Origin: Anaeromyxobacter oryzisoli
GTDB taxonomy: Bacteria; Myxococcota; Myxococcia; Myxococcales; Anaeromyxobacteraceae
Reading direction: 5' to 3'
Length of the DNA: 64,000 bases
Assembly (NCBI RefSeq): GCF_022690765.1
Contig: NZ_JALCZA010000008.1
Span: 1-64,000 of the forward strand
The translations under genes and the position numbers were made by a program. Below, in pieces: positions 39,053 through 48,432 of the stretch (the first letter of the stretch is position 1; every line of letters starts with the position of its first letter). Under the pieces are notes generated by a model. It saw only the letters and a list, made by a program, of their open reading frames with translations. It had not been told where the DNA came from and made no database searches.

Positions 39053-39380
39053 TTCCTCCCCCTCTCCTCGCGGCGGATCCCGTCCGCCGCTAGGTAAGGC
39101 TAAGCCCCGGCGCGCCGGGGAGCCGCGCCTCTTGGGCGCCCCTCGACGACAGGTGCCTGAACGAATTCGCGCGAGCGCGGCCGCCACGTGAGACGGCGGC
39201 GGCTTGCGTCCCCCGCGGGTCCAGCCACCGAGCACCCTCGGGACTCGATCCTCGAGCGCACGGCCCGATCGGCCATGACGCGAGCGCCCCCTCGAACGGC
39301 CCTGACGATGGCGGCTACCCGGCCATCGGTCCAGTGAGTAAGTGCGATGCCGGCACCCGTAGCTCGCCAGAGGTGAGCAG
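39053..39380. other. Intergenic region between GYD and PAP2 genes
   Basis: A 328-base divergent gap that should hold both promoters. It contains a 16-base perfect palindrome (CCCCGGCGCGCCGGGG, 39105-39120). No further gene or clear promoter element is visible. Confidence 0.45.
39105..39120. repeat. Perfect 16-base palindrome
   Basis: CCCCGGCGCGCCGGGG is a perfect palindrome 53 bases upstream of the GYD gene start. It could be an operator or a cruciform; the sequence alone cannot decide. Confidence 0.5.
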
Positions 39381-40085
39381 ATGCTCCAATTGGATGCGGC
39401 CATCGTCCGTTTCTTCGACGGCTTCAAATCGCGCTCGTGCCTCTTCGACGAGGCGGTCGTGTACCTCCTGAGCGCCACGATGCTGAAGGGGGTCGTCTTG
39501 TTCGCCTTGCTCTGGTTCGCGCTGTTCGCGAACGACAGGGCCCGGGCGCGCCGTGACGAGCTCCTGTCGGTCCTGGTGGTGGCCATCTTCGCGCTCGCCG
39601 CCGCCCGCGCCCTCGCGGTCCTGCTGCCGTTCCGGACGAGGCCGCTTCACGACCTCGCCCTCGGGCTCCATCCTGCGTGTGGGCTCGTGACCCGCCCCCT
39701 GGACGGCTGGAGCTCGTTCCCGAGCGATCACGCGGTCCTCTACTGCATGCTCGCGGCCGGGATCTGGTTCGCCTCGCGCCGGCTCGGCTGGATCGCGTTC
39801 TCGTACGTGTTCGTGTTCGTCCTCTTGCCCAGGGTGTACCTCGGGCTCCACTGGCCCTCGGACATCCTGGCCGGGGCAGCGCTCGGGGTGGGGTTCGCCC
39901 AGATCGCCCGGTCCGCCCCGGTGTGCACGGCCATCGGCCGCTGGGGGGAAGCGCTGCGCGTGAGGGCGCCCGGCGTGTTTCATTCCATGCTCTTCGTCTG
40001 GAGCTATCTGCTCGCGACGCACTTCGACGAGTTCCGGGCGTTGGGACGGCACACGCTCAGCGTGCTCCGGGCGGGAGGGCCCTGA
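39381..40085 (+). CDS. PAP2-family membrane phosphatase
   Basis: A 234-residue integral membrane protein of the PAP2 / undecaprenyl-diphosphatase type. The three catalytic motifs are present: a shortened C1 (PFRTRPLHD near 78), C2 SFPSDHA near 112 with the active His, and C3 RVYLGLHWPSDILAG near 152. Five to six hydrophobic segments surround them. Such enzymes remove phosphate from lipid phosphates (for example undecaprenyl or phosphatidate) at the outer face of the membrane. The C-terminal 50 residues are not part of the motif core. Confidence 0.82.
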   Translation: MLQLDAAIVRFFDGFKSRSCLFDEAVVYLLSATMLKGVVLFALLWFALFANDRARARRDELLSVLVVAIFALAAARALAVLLPFRTRPLHDLALGLHPACGLVTRPLDGWSSFPSDHAVLYCMLAAGIWFASRRLGWIAFSYVFVFVLLPRVYLGLHWPSDILAGAALGVGFAQIARSAPVCTAIGRWGEALRVRAPGVFHSMLFVWSYLLATHFDEFRALGRHTLSVLRAGGP

Positions 40086-40464
40086 CCGGGCCGCAGAGCT
40101 CCCCCGGAGAACACGGCGCCACCGGGCTCGGCGTCACCGGGCTGAGGGCGAACGGCGCTTCGACTGGCCTGCGCTTCCGGGTCGGGCCGAGGCTTCGACG
40201 GCATCACGCCTCTTTTCGACGCGTCATCCCCGAACGACTGGTCGCGCTGGGTCGGGCCGGTGACCCGCTCGCCGGGCCTGGCGTTGCGGCATTTTGCCGC
40301 AGTGACGAACTGCGCGACCCATGGGGCCGACGCCACCCGGGTCATGCCGCGTCGAATCACGGCGAGCGCGCCGCTCCGGCTGACGGCTTCCGGTGGGTTA
40401 CACGCTCCGTTATTGGACCACACGATGCATCACGCCGCGGCCGACGACTCCCAACGAGGCCCAC
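40086..40464. other. Intergenic region with a decayed repeat
   Basis: A 379-base gap. At about 40142-40212 a stretch beginning CTGAGGGCGAACGGCGCTTC resembles the right half of the 175-bp element but with many changes and gaps. A direct repeat CACCGGGCT occurs at 40128 and 40135-40146. The promoter of the substrate-binding-protein gene should lie in the right half, which is a little less GC-rich. Confidence 0.4.
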
Positions 40465-41427
40465 ATGATCCGACTGTTGCTCCGGCTGGCTCCCGCCCTC
40501 CTCGCCCTCTCGACCACGACCGCCCAGGCGGCGCCGCTCGCAGGCAAGAAGGTGCTCTTCGTGAACTCGTATCACGAGGGCTATCCTTGGAGTGACGGTG
40601 AGGAGAAGGGGGCGCGCGCCGCGTTCGCGGGCTCGGGCGTCGAGCTCCGGTTCATCCGGATGGATCTCAAGCGCCACCCGGACGACGCGTTCCGCAACCA
40701 GGCCGCGGACAAGGCGAGGGCGGAGATCGAGGCCTACAGGCCGGACGTCGTCGTCGTCGCCGACGATCCCGCCGTCCGGTACGTGCTCGAGGACCATTAC
40801 AAGAACGCGCGGCTCCCCTTCGTCTTCTGCGGCGTGAACTGGGACGCGAGCAAGTACGGCCTCCCCTACAAGAACGCGACGGGGATCGTCGAGGTGGCGC
40901 CGGTGAAGGAGCTGCTCAAGAACCTCCGGGCCTACGCGAAGGGGAGCCGCATCGGCTACCTCACCGTGGACTCCGAGACCGAGCGCATCGAGAACCCGCA
41001 CTACAAGAAGACGCTCGGCATCACGTTCGCGAAGGAGAAGTTCGCGAAGACGTTCGCCGAGTGGAAGCAGGCGTTCCTCGAGATGCAGCGCGACACCGAC
41101 ATGATCTTCCTCGGCAACGTCACCGGCATCCAGGGCTGGAACGAGGCCGAGGCGAAGGCGTTCGTGGCGGCCAACACGAAGGTCCCCTCCGCGACCGCGT
41201 ACGACTTCATGATGCCCTACGCGATGCTCGGCTTCACCAAGATCGAGGAGGAGCAGGGCGCCTACGCGGCCACCACCGCGCTGCGCATCCTCAAGGGCGA
41301 GGCGCCGTCCGCGATCCCCGTCGCCACGAACAAGCAGTCGAAGATCTTCATGAACCTGAAGCTCGCGAAGGCGGCCGGCATCGTGTTCGCGCCCGGCATC
41401 GTCCGCAACGCGCAGGTCGTGCAGTAG
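40465..41427 (+). CDS. ABC-type substrate-binding (sensor-like) protein
   Basis: A 320-residue periplasmic protein with a signal peptide (about 1-22, ending TTAQA). The fold pattern is that of type-I periplasmic binding proteins ([21 protein letters not shown]..., then [15 protein letters not shown]), close to ABC substrate-binding family PF04392. No ABC permease or ATPase gene is adjacent; instead a chemoreceptor starts 13 bases later. It may therefore bring its ligand to the chemoreceptor rather than to a transporter. The ligand is unknown. Confidence 0.78.
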   Translation: MIRLLLRLAPALLALSTTTAQAAPLAGKKVLFVNSYHEGYPWSDGEEKGARAAFAGSGVELRFIRMDLKRHPDDAFRNQAADKARAEIEAYRPDVVVVADDPAVRYVLEDHYKNARLPFVFCGVNWDASKYGLPYKNATGIVEVAPVKELLKNLRAYAKGSRIGYLTVDSETERIENPHYKKTLGITFAKEKFAKTFAEWKQAFLEMQRDTDMIFLGNVTGIQGWNEAEAKAFVAANTKVPSATAYDFMMPYAMLGFTKIEEEQGAYAATTALRILKGEAPSAIPVATNKQSKIFMNLKLAKAAGIVFAPGIVRNAQVVQ

Positions 41428-41440
41428 CGCCGAGGCCACG

Positions 41441-43003
41441 ATGCTGATCCGCACCCGCGTCACCGGGATCCAGTCGCTCGTCATGGCCGCGACGCTCGCG
41501 GTCATCGTCGTCGCCGTCTACGCGACGGCGTCCCGCCTCATCAACGAGAAGGACGACGCGCTCTACGGCGAGCGGCTCGACGGCATCGTGGCCCAGTTCG
41601 AGGCGGAGCAGGCGAACCTGCAGCGCACGGGGCTCGCCGGCGTGGAGGCGTACGTGCAGGGCGCGCAGAAGAGCGCCCTCGAGAGCGTCGTCGCGCGGTA
41701 CGGCGCCACGCGCAGCGACGGCGTCCAGCTCTTCGTGCTGGACGGCGCGGGCAAGGTCATCCACCACCCCACGCTGCCGCCCGGCTCCGACCTCGGCGCG
41801 AGCGGGCCGCGGGACCTCGGCGAGCAAGGCACGACCTGGGTGTCGCTCGACGGGCAGCGGACGTGGCTGGCCTTCCACCGGTTCCCGGCGTGGGGGTGGA
41901 CCGTCGCCTACGCCGTCCCGGAGGGGCACAAGTACACCGCGCTGCACGCGTTCCTGCGCGAGCTCCTCCTCGTCGGCGCCGTCTCGGTGATCCTCGTGGT
42001 CGGGGCGACGTACCTCGTCGTCCGCCGGGCCCTGCGGCCGCTCGAGAAGATCGCGCGGACCGCCGAGGCGATCGGCGCCGGCGACATGACGGTCGAGATC
42101 GACGACTCCTCCTCCGACGAGGCCGGCCAGGCGCTCGCCGCGATGAGGACCATGACCGACCGGCTGCGCGAGATCATCGGGGAGGTCCGCGGCGGCGCCG
42201 AGGCGCTCGGCCTGGCGTCCGACCAGGTGTCGTCCACCGCCCAGACGCTGTCGCAGGGCACCGGGGAGCAGGCGGCGTCCGTCGAGGAGACCACGGCGCA
42301 GCTCGAGCAGATGTCCTCGTCCATCGCCAGCAACGCCCAGGCGAGCCGGGAGACCGAGCAGGCGGCGCTCGGCGGCGCGCGCGACGCGGAGGCGAGCGGC
42401 ACGGCCGTGGCCGCCACCGTCGACGCGATGCGGTCGATCGTCGAGAAGATCGGGATCGTCGAGGAGATCGCGTACCAGACGAACCTGCTCGCCTTGAACG
42501 CCGCCATCGAGGCCGCCCGCGCGGGCGAGCACGGGCGGGGGTTCTCCGTCGTCGCGGCGGAGGTCCGCAAGCTCGCGGAGCGAAGCCAGGGCGCCGCGAA
42601 GCAGATCAGCGGCGACGCCACCTCGAGCCTCGCGGTCGCCGAGCAGTCGGGGAAGCTGCTGGGCGACCTCGTGCCCGCGATCGGCAAGACCGCGAAGCTC
42701 GTCGAGAACGTGGCGGCCGCGTCCCGCGAGCAGACGAGCAGCGTCGAGCAGATCGGGCGGGCGATGGCGAGCGTCGAGGCCGTGACGCAGCGCAACGCCT
42801 CGGCGGCCGAGGAGCTCTCGTCCACCGCTGAGCAGATGGCCTCGCAGGCGGAGGCGCTGCGCCAGCTCGTCGGGTACTTCCGCATCGGCACGCGCGGCGG
42901 CGTCGCGGGGCCGGAGCCCCGTCGCGCCGCCGGCGTCGACGGGACGTCGTCCGCGAGGGCGCCGTCGCGCTCACCGCGCGTCCCGCCCGCGGCGACCGCG
43001 TAG
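41441..43003 (+). CDS. Methyl-accepting chemotaxis protein
   Basis: A 520-residue chemoreceptor. Membrane segment 1 (about 11-31), a periplasmic sensor domain of about 150 residues with a Cache-like pattern ([29 protein letters not shown]), membrane segment 2 (about 174-194), a HAMP domain ([21 protein letters not shown]), then a cytoplasmic coiled coil. The signalling tip [20 protein letters not shown] is intact. No CheR-binding pentapeptide is present at the end. It is likely co-transcribed with the substrate-binding protein upstream, suggesting a ligand-specific taxis or developmental signal. Confidence 0.9.
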   Translation: MLIRTRVTGIQSLVMAATLAVIVVAVYATASRLINEKDDALYGERLDGIVAQFEAEQANLQRTGLAGVEAYVQGAQKSALESVVARYGATRSDGVQLFVLDGAGKVIHHPTLPPGSDLGASGPRDLGEQGTTWVSLDGQRTWLAFHRFPAWGWTVAYAVPEGHKYTALHAFLRELLLVGAVSVILVVGATYLVVRRALRPLEKIARTAEAIGAGDMTVEIDDSSSDEAGQALAAMRTMTDRLREIIGEVRGGAEALGLASDQVSSTAQTLSQGTGEQAASVEETTAQLEQMSSSIASNAQASRETEQAALGGARDAEASGTAVAATVDAMRSIVEKIGIVEEIAYQTNLLALNAAIEAARAGEHGRGFSVVAAEVRKLAERSQGAAKQISGDATSSLAVAEQSGKLLGDLVPAIGKTAKLVENVAAASREQTSSVEQIGRAMASVEAVTQRNASAAEELSSTAEQMASQAEALRQLVGYFRIGTRGGVAGPEPRRAAGVDGTSSARAPSRSPRVPPAATA

Positions 43004-43122
43004 TCGAGCGCGGCGAAGCGAGGCCTCGGCGCAAGGCCGAGGGGCTAGCCCCCCTCGCTCCGTGACCTCGGTTGCGTCCGATGGTGTACCCTGGCGGTTC
43101 GTTCACCGTGAGACGAGGCACC

Positions 43123-44151
43123 ATGAGGATGCACGCCGCGGTCGCTGCGCTGATCTTCGCGTTCGCCACGCCGAGCCCCACCGCCGCCGCACCGGGCGGT
43201 GAGCGCGCGCTGCGGATCCCGGGGGTCGGCACCCTGCACCTCCCCGCTCCGGAGAGCTGGCGGGCCGGCGTCCGCGGGAACGACGACGGCATCCCCCCGA
43301 CCGTCGCGCTCTCCCCCGCGAGCGGCGAGCCTTTCACCCTGGAGCTGACCGCCTTCCCGATCCCACCGGCGAAGCGGGCCAAGCTCCTCGGGCGGGACGC
43401 GCTCCGCGCCCAGGTCCAGCGGATGGCGGATGACGTCGCCCGGAACGCGGTGGAGAAGTCCCTCGCGCTCGCGCCGATCGGTGGCGAAAAGGCGGGGTTC
43501 TACTTCGGCGCCACGGACCGCGCGCCCAAGCCCGGCGAGCTCCCGTACCTGGTGCAGGGCGCGCTCGCCCTCGACCGCGAGACCGCCTGCCTCTTCACGC
43601 TGCTGACCAGCGGCCCCCGCTCCCCCGTCGTCCCGCGCGCCCTGGAGCTGCTGCGCCGGGCTCGACTCGACCATGCGGCGCAGGCCGCGTCGATCGAGCG
43701 GCGAGGCGACGCGTACCGGATCGCGCTCCCGGAGGGGCTGGGATCGCTCGCGTTCCCCGCGGCCGCGCTCGGCATCGAGCAGAAGGACGACGCGCGCCCC
43801 TACTACATGCTGACCGACGGCAAGACCGGGCTCAACGTCTCGTTCAACTTCGAGCCCGCGCAGGACTGCCGGTCGAGCGAGGCCTGCCGGGACCTGTTCT
43901 CCGCGAGGCTGAAGAAGCTCTACCCTGGCCGGCGCGACTGGCGTGAGGCGCGGATCGGCGACGTCTTCGTCACCGAGAGCACCGACCCCGGCCCGAAGGG
44001 GATCCGGCTCGATCAGCACCACGTCAACGCTCACCTCGTCGTGAACGGGGTCTGGATCGACGTCCACCTCTCCAAGGTGAAGTACCGCGACTCCGACCGG
44101 GCGATGTTCGTCGACTTCATCCGCGCGATCCGGACGGAGCCGACCCGGTAG
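43123..44151 (+). CDS. Exported protein of unknown function
   Basis: A 342-residue protein with a signal peptide (about 1-24). The mature chain has two similar halves that each begin with a lipid- or peptide-like LPAPESWR / LPEGLGSL segment. This suggests a duplicated beta-rich domain; residues conserved between them are few. Three cysteines (CLF, CRSSEACRD) are present. No known family is recognised. The ATG at 43123 fits the signal peptide better than the upstream in-frame ATG. Confidence 0.6.
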   Translation: MRMHAAVAALIFAFATPSPTAAAPGGERALRIPGVGTLHLPAPESWRAGVRGNDDGIPPTVALSPASGEPFTLELTAFPIPPAKRAKLLGRDALRAQVQRMADDVARNAVEKSLALAPIGGEKAGFYFGATDRAPKPGELPYLVQGALALDRETACLFTLLTSGPRSPVVPRALELLRRARLDHAAQAASIERRGDAYRIALPEGLGSLAFPAAALGIEQKDDARPYYMLTDGKTGLNVSFNFEPAQDCRSSEACRDLFSARLKKLYPGRRDWREARIGDVFVTESTDPGPKGIRLDQHHVNAHLVVNGVWIDVHLSKVKYRDSDRAMFVDFIRAIRTEPTR

Positions 44152-44311
44152 CGAGCGCCGCTGCGTCGTTCGCGAGGGTCCCGCCTCGCAGCGGGCGCGT
44201 CGCGCTCGATACCGCCTGCCACACGGGTCGCCGAGGGCCGCAACGCGCGCGGGGTCCGGACGCCGGGCGCTCCGCTCCCGACGCCGAGGTCATTCCGCGT
44301 CATGGCGTTCG

Positions 44312-46027
44312 TCACGCGGAGGGCGCGCGGAGCGCGCCTCCCGTCGGCAGCCTGGCGGCAGTCCCCGGAACGGAAGCAGGGTCCTCCGCGCGCTCCTCCG
44401 ACAAGTACTCGTGGATGAGCTGGACCGCGATGGCGCCCTCCCCGACGGCCGAGGCGACGCGCTTGACCGACCCGTGCCTCACGTCGCCCGCCGCGAAGAC
44501 GCCCGGCATGCTGGTCTCGAGGCGCAGCGGTCGCCGGGCGACGTCGCGCGTGACGTCGGCACCGGTGACGATGAAGCCCCGATCATCGCACTCCACGGCC
44601 GTCGCCAGCCACTCGGTCTGCGGGAGTACGCCGATCATCACCAGCAGCAACTGCGTGGGGATGCTCTCCAGCACACCTCGGGACCGATCGCGCACCGTGA
44701 CCTCCTCGATGTGGTGCAGCCCCTGCACGTCGACGATCTCCGTCGACAAGCGAACGTCGACGTTCTCGGTACGTCGGATCGCTTGGACGAGGTAGTCCGA
44801 CATGTGCTGCGTCAGGTCATCGCCTCGGACGAGGAGCGAGACCCGGCGTGCGTACCGCGCGAGGTGCAGCACGGCCTGACCGGCGGAGTTGCCCCCGCCC
44901 GCGACCGCCACGTCGCGCCCCGAGACCACGCTGGCGTCGGTGGAGGCCGTGTAGAAGACGCCAGAGCCGACGAATCGGTCGATCCCGGGCACGTCCAGGC
45001 GGCGGTAGCGTGCCCCCGTCGCGACCAGGACCGCACGCGCGGTGATCTCGCGTCCATCGGAGAGCGACAGGACCCGGTACCCGCCGGACTGGGACAGCCC
45101 GGCGACCTCCCGCGCGAACACGTACTTGGCGCCGAAGAGCCACGCTTGCTGGTAAGCGCGCTGCATGAGCTCGGCCCCGGAGATGCCGCGCGGGAACCCG
45201 AGATAGTTCCGGATGAGCACGCTCGAACCGGCCTGACCGCCCACGACCTCCCGCTCGACCACGAGCGTCCGCAGCCCCTCCGACGCTGCATATACGGCCG
45301 CCGCGAGGCCCGCGGGCCCGGCCCCCACGATCGCCAGATCGCACCGCAGCTCCTCCGGGCTCTCGCCGACGGCGTCCATCAGCGCCGCGTTGCTCGGATC
45401 GACGAGCGCCGTCCCGTCGAGGAGGACGACGACGGGAGCACCGCGGTCCAACACCCCGGTCTCCGCGAGGCTCTGCGCGGCTTCGGGTGTACCCGACGCA
45501 TAGAACCCGTGCGGCACCCCGTTGCGCGTCAGGAGCTCCCGCAGCTCGTGTGACCGAGGAGACGGAGCGGGCGCGATCACCTTGACGAGCTCGAGGCCTG
45601 GGCGAAACGCGCGCGTCCACTCCGCCAGGAACTCGCTGACGAGCGGATACAGGTGGACCTCGGCCGGGCTCCACGGCTTGTAGAGGTAGTTGTCGAGCTC
45701 GCCGAAGGCGCAGCCCTGGAGGATGGAGGGCGACGCCGCCCGGTCCCCCCAGGCGACGAGCAGCGCCCGCTTGGCGGCGGGGTAGATGCGATGGGCCCGA
45801 GCCAGGAGCTCGCTCCCGGTCATCTCCGGCATCCACAGATCCGCCACCAGCAGCGCCACCTCTTCCGATGCCGCCTTCATCGCCGCGAGGGCGTCGAGGC
45901 ACGCCCCTGCGGAGAGATGGGAGACGACCCGGTAGTCCGCCCCGAAGCGCCGGGCGAGCGCGTCGAGCAACGCGCTCAGGGCCACTGGATCGTCGTCGAG
46001 GATCACGATCGCAGGTCTCTCGGTCAT
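44312..46027 (-). CDS. Response regulator fused to a thioredoxin-reductase-like domain
   Basis: A 571-residue two-part protein. Residues 1-130 form a receiver domain (acidic pocket ILDDDPVA, Asp in LVADLWMPE, Lys in YKPW). A thioredoxin-like linker region (about 145-230) leads to a flavoprotein of the thioredoxin-reductase fold with two dinucleotide loops (GAGPAGLAAAVYA near 245; VAVAGGGNSAGQA near 385) and the FAD motif GVFAAGDVR. The redox-active CxxC of true thioredoxin reductases is replaced: GVFYTASTDA has no Cys where CATC is expected. It therefore cannot do classical disulfide reduction and may transfer electrons from NAD(P)H to another acceptor. Such fusions are known as a family; their role is not settled. 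Confidence 0.82.
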   Translation of the reverse strand: MTERPAIVILDDDPVALSALLDALARRFGADYRVVSHLSAGACLDALAAMKAASEEVALLVADLWMPEMTGSELLARAHRIYPAAKRALLVAWGDRAASPSILQGCAFGELDNYLYKPWSPAEVHLYPLVSEFLAEWTRAFRPGLELVKVIAPAPSPRSHELRELLTRNGVPHGFYASGTPEAAQSLAETGVLDRGAPVVVLLDGTALVDPSNAALMDAVGESPEELRCDLAIVGAGPAGLAAAVYAASEGLRTLVVEREVVGGQAGSSVLIRNYLGFPRGISGAELMQRAYQQAWLFGAKYVFAREVAGLSQSGGYRVLSLSDGREITARAVLVATGARYRRLDVPGIDRFVGSGVFYTASTDASVVSGRDVAVAGGGNSAGQAVLHLARYARRVSLLVRGDDLTQHMSDYLVQAIRRTENVDVRLSTEIVDVQGLHHIEEVTVRDRSRGVLESIPTQLLLVMIGVLPQTEWLATAVECDDRGFIVTGADVTRDVARRPLRLETSMPGVFAAGDVRHGSVKRVASAVGEGAIAVQLIHEYLSEERAEDPASVPGTAARLPTGGALRAPSA

Positions 46028-46485
46028 CCCGCCCCCCTGCTCCAGGATGGAGCACCGCCCCATCGCGCGCGCCGGAGCACCTCGTCTATCCGACCGGCTC
46101 GTTCGACGCTTCGTCGGTTCGCGTCGCTCCGCGACGGGCTTGCGGCCCGCCGCGCGTTCGCCACCGTGCTGGAGGCGGAGCCCGGATCGCCCGCACTGCG
46201 GGCGCGCGCTCGATGCGCCGAGCGGCGTGGGAGCGTCCTTCCGCGGGCGCACCCCGTCGCGTCGATCGCGGCGAACGACACGAGGGACGAGGCGCCCTTC
46301 GGCGACGGCACGCGAGCGCCGAGCAGCGCTGGCTCGGCGACGAGCGCGCGCGCATCCACGAGCTCACGCGCCGCGCGGGAGGAGCTCTCGACCCGGTTCG
46401 GCGAAGCCGGAGCGTCGTCCTAGACGGAGGGAGGGCGCCCCCTCACGGGAACGCCCGCCCGATCCATCGGGGACGCTGGAGGAGG
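46028..46485. other. Intergenic region between octaheme and fused regulator genes
   Basis: A 458-base gap between two minus-strand genes. The frames across it are arginine/alanine-rich without ribosome sites, so I call no gene. It should include the promoter of the fused regulator gene and the 3' end of the octaheme gene. Confidence 0.45.
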
Positions 46486-47784
46486 CTACCTCTTCGCCGG
46501 CGCCGCCGCCTGCAGCCGCGCGTCGATCCTCTTCGCGCGCCGCAGCTCGTCCGCCATCGACCGGATCTCCGTCAGGTCGCGCTGCAGCTCGCTCCAGCCG
46601 TACCAGGTCACGTAGTCCGGGTTGGCGTGGAAGGCCCCCTCGAACGCCCGCATGCGGTGCTCGAGGAACATCACGAACAGCTTCTGCTCGATCGGCGTGG
46701 GGGCGTCGTGGAACGTGAGCAGATCCGGGAACGGGTACGCGTAATTCGCGGGCTTGGCGAGCGTGCCGTCCTGGTAGAGCCCGGCCACGGTGCGGATCGC
46801 CTCCGCCATGAGGTGGTCGACGTCGCGGATCAGCCCGTCGGAGAGCTCGAGCTGCTTCTTCGCGAACTTGCCGGCGTGGCACCTCGTGCAGGTGTCGAGC
46901 ATCTTCGACCGCTCCTGGTCGAAGGCCTCCTGCGTGAGCCGCGCGACGTCCGCCGCCTTGACCACGTCGAGCCGGGCCGTCGGCTTGCCGCTCGGATCGA
47001 GGACGCCGAGCCCCTGGAGGATGGTCACGCGATCGTCCGTCCACTGCTTGTCGCCCGCGGGCATCGGCAGGCGCACGGCGAGGAAGCCCCACGCGGTCCG
47101 GACCTCGTGGTTCCCCTCCTGCATGTGGCAGGTCTGGCAGGTCGGAGCGGCGGCGGTGTCCGGGAGCGACCTCGTCCGCTTGAGGTCGTTGCGGACGCCG
47201 TGCTTGGACCCGTCGTACATCTCCCACTGCGGGTGATCGAACCCCATGTGGCAGGTCTTGCACGCCTCCGGCTGCCGCGCCTCCGCCTTCGAGAACAGGT
47301 GGCGCGTGTGGCACGCGTCGCAGCTCCCGACCCCGTACCCGCCCGCGGTCTCCCTCAGCTCCTTCGCCTCGGCGTCCGACTTCAGGCCCAGCTTGTGGCA
47401 GCCGCCGCAGCCCTTGAGCCCCTCGCGGACCGCGAGCGCCTGGTAGTGGAAGGTCGGCATCGCCTTGACCGCGGCCCAGGCGAACGCGTGCTTCCCCTTC
47501 TTGAAGCCGGCCACCTGCGCTTCGTGACACGACCCGCACGTGTCCGGGGTCGGGAGGCGCGCGCTCGCCGCGTCCTCCTTCGTCTTGTGATCGCCGCCGT
47601 GGCAGTCGGCGCAGCCGACGCCGAGGGCCGCGTGGCGCGACGCCTTCCAGTCCGCGACGATCTGCGGGGACAGCCCCTGGTGGCACGTGACGCACGCGTC
47701 GGCCTTTGCGGCCTTCGCCGGCGCCTTCTTCGCGCCGGGCGTCGACGCCAGCGCGAGCGCGAGCGCGAGGGTGAGGTGTGTCAT
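46486..47784 (-). CDS. Octaheme cytochrome of the hydroxylamine oxidoreductase family
   Basis: A 432-residue periplasmic protein with a signal peptide (about 1-17) and eight CxxCH sites: CVTCH, CADCH, CGSCH, CGGCH, CDACH, CKTCH, CQTCH, CTRCH. The HPQWEMYDGSKHG segment and the spacing of sites resemble the HAO-like octaheme proteins, including the epsilonproteobacterial type that reduces nitrite or hydroxylamine. The length (about 430) fits those rather than nitrifier HAO. Its ATG overlaps the upstream nsrR-like gene (ATGA), so both are one transcript and likely NO-controlled. Whether it oxidises hydroxylamine or reduces nitrite cannot be told from sequence. Confidence 0.82.
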   Translation of the reverse strand: MTHLTLALALALASTPGAKKAPAKAAKADACVTCHQGLSPQIVADWKASRHAALGVGCADCHGGDHKTKEDAASARLPTPDTCGSCHEAQVAGFKKGKHAFAWAAVKAMPTFHYQALAVREGLKGCGGCHKLGLKSDAEAKELRETAGGYGVGSCDACHTRHLFSKAEARQPEACKTCHMGFDHPQWEMYDGSKHGVRNDLKRTRSLPDTAAAPTCQTCHMQEGNHEVRTAWGFLAVRLPMPAGDKQWTDDRVTILQGLGVLDPSGKPTARLDVVKAADVARLTQEAFDQERSKMLDTCTRCHAGKFAKKQLELSDGLIRDVDHLMAEAIRTVAGLYQDGTLAKPANYAYPFPDLLTFHDAPTPIEQKLFVMFLEHRMRAFEGAFHANPDYVTWYGWSELQRDLTEIRSMADELRRAKRIDARLQAAAPAKR

Positions 47785-48284
47785 GTCGTGGGTCTCCTCT
47801 TCGGGTTGGGGTGGGTGCTGCGTCCGGTGCGGCCGGTCCGGCGCGGGCCCGCGGCGCGTGCGTCTCGGGCGGGCGCGACGAGGCCGCCCTGGATGTCGGC
47901 GAGCGTCGTCGTCCGGAGGAAGCGCTCGTAGACGGTCTTCACCTGCGCCCAGGCCGCGTGCGCCGAGCAGGGACCGTCCTCGCGGCAAGGCTCGCCGGGG
48001 CGCAGCAGGCAGCCCGGCCGGACGCCGTCGCCCTCGAAAGGCTCGACGACGTCCACGAGCGCGATCTGGTCGGCGGGCCGCGCCAGGCGGTAGCCGCCGC
48101 CGACGCCCCGCGCCGCGATGAGGACCCCTGCCCGCGCCAGCGCGCCGAGGACCTTGGCGAGGTACGGGGCCGGGACGCCGACCTCGCGGGCGAGCTCGCG
48201 CCGCAGCGACGCCTCGCCGTCCGGCTTCGCGGCGAGGTACGCGAGCGCGCGGAGCGCGTGCGTGGTGGAGGCGCCGAAGATCAC
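47781..48284 (-). CDS. nsrR: Rrf2-family repressor, NsrR-like
   Basis: A 167-residue DNA-binding protein. The winged helix (about 1-75) starts HALRALAYLA and includes the recognition helix VPAPYLAKVLGALARAG. Three cysteines (CLLRPGEPCREDGPC near residue 92) have the x7 / x5 spacing seen in NsrR for an NO-sensitive iron-sulfur cluster. The tail after residue 140 is unstructured and basic. Stop and start overlap with the octaheme gene, which it probably represses until NO appears. The start is GTG with GGAGGG upstream. Alternative: an IscR-like sensor, but IscR spacing differs. Confidence 0.8.
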   Translation of the reverse strand: MIFGASTTHALRALAYLAAKPDGEASLRRELAREVGVPAPYLAKVLGALARAGVLIAARGVGGGYRLARPADQIALVDVVEPFEGDGVRPGCLLRPGEPCREDGPCSAHAAWAQVKTVYERFLRTTTLADIQGGLVAPARDARAAGPRRTGRTGRSTHPNPKRRPTT

Positions 48285-48303
48285 GGCCGCCCTCCGGTCC
48301 GCT

Positions 48304-48330
48304 CATTGTGGATACCGAGGTCCATAATTG
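48304..48330. promoter_or_regulatory. Candidate operator between nsrR and MFS genes
   Basis: An imperfect inverted repeat (CATTGTGGA - TACCGAGG - TCCATAATTG) lies 20 bases upstream of the nsrR start, in the least GC-rich part of the gap. It could bind the NsrR-like protein and overlap promoters for both divergent genes. Unverified. Confidence 0.35.
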
Positions 48331-48432
48331 CGGCGCAGGCTGCCGGAACGGGAGCCGCTCGTCAAGCGCGCTCGCGGGGCGCCGTCGAGCGCGATTGCGG
48401 CGCGCGCGCCGATCCTGTATCCCGCGGACCGC

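Noticed and set aside
41441-43003. Truncated chemoreceptor signalling domain
   Set aside because: The signalling tip and adjoining coiled coil are complete; only the CheR-binding tail is missing, which is common.
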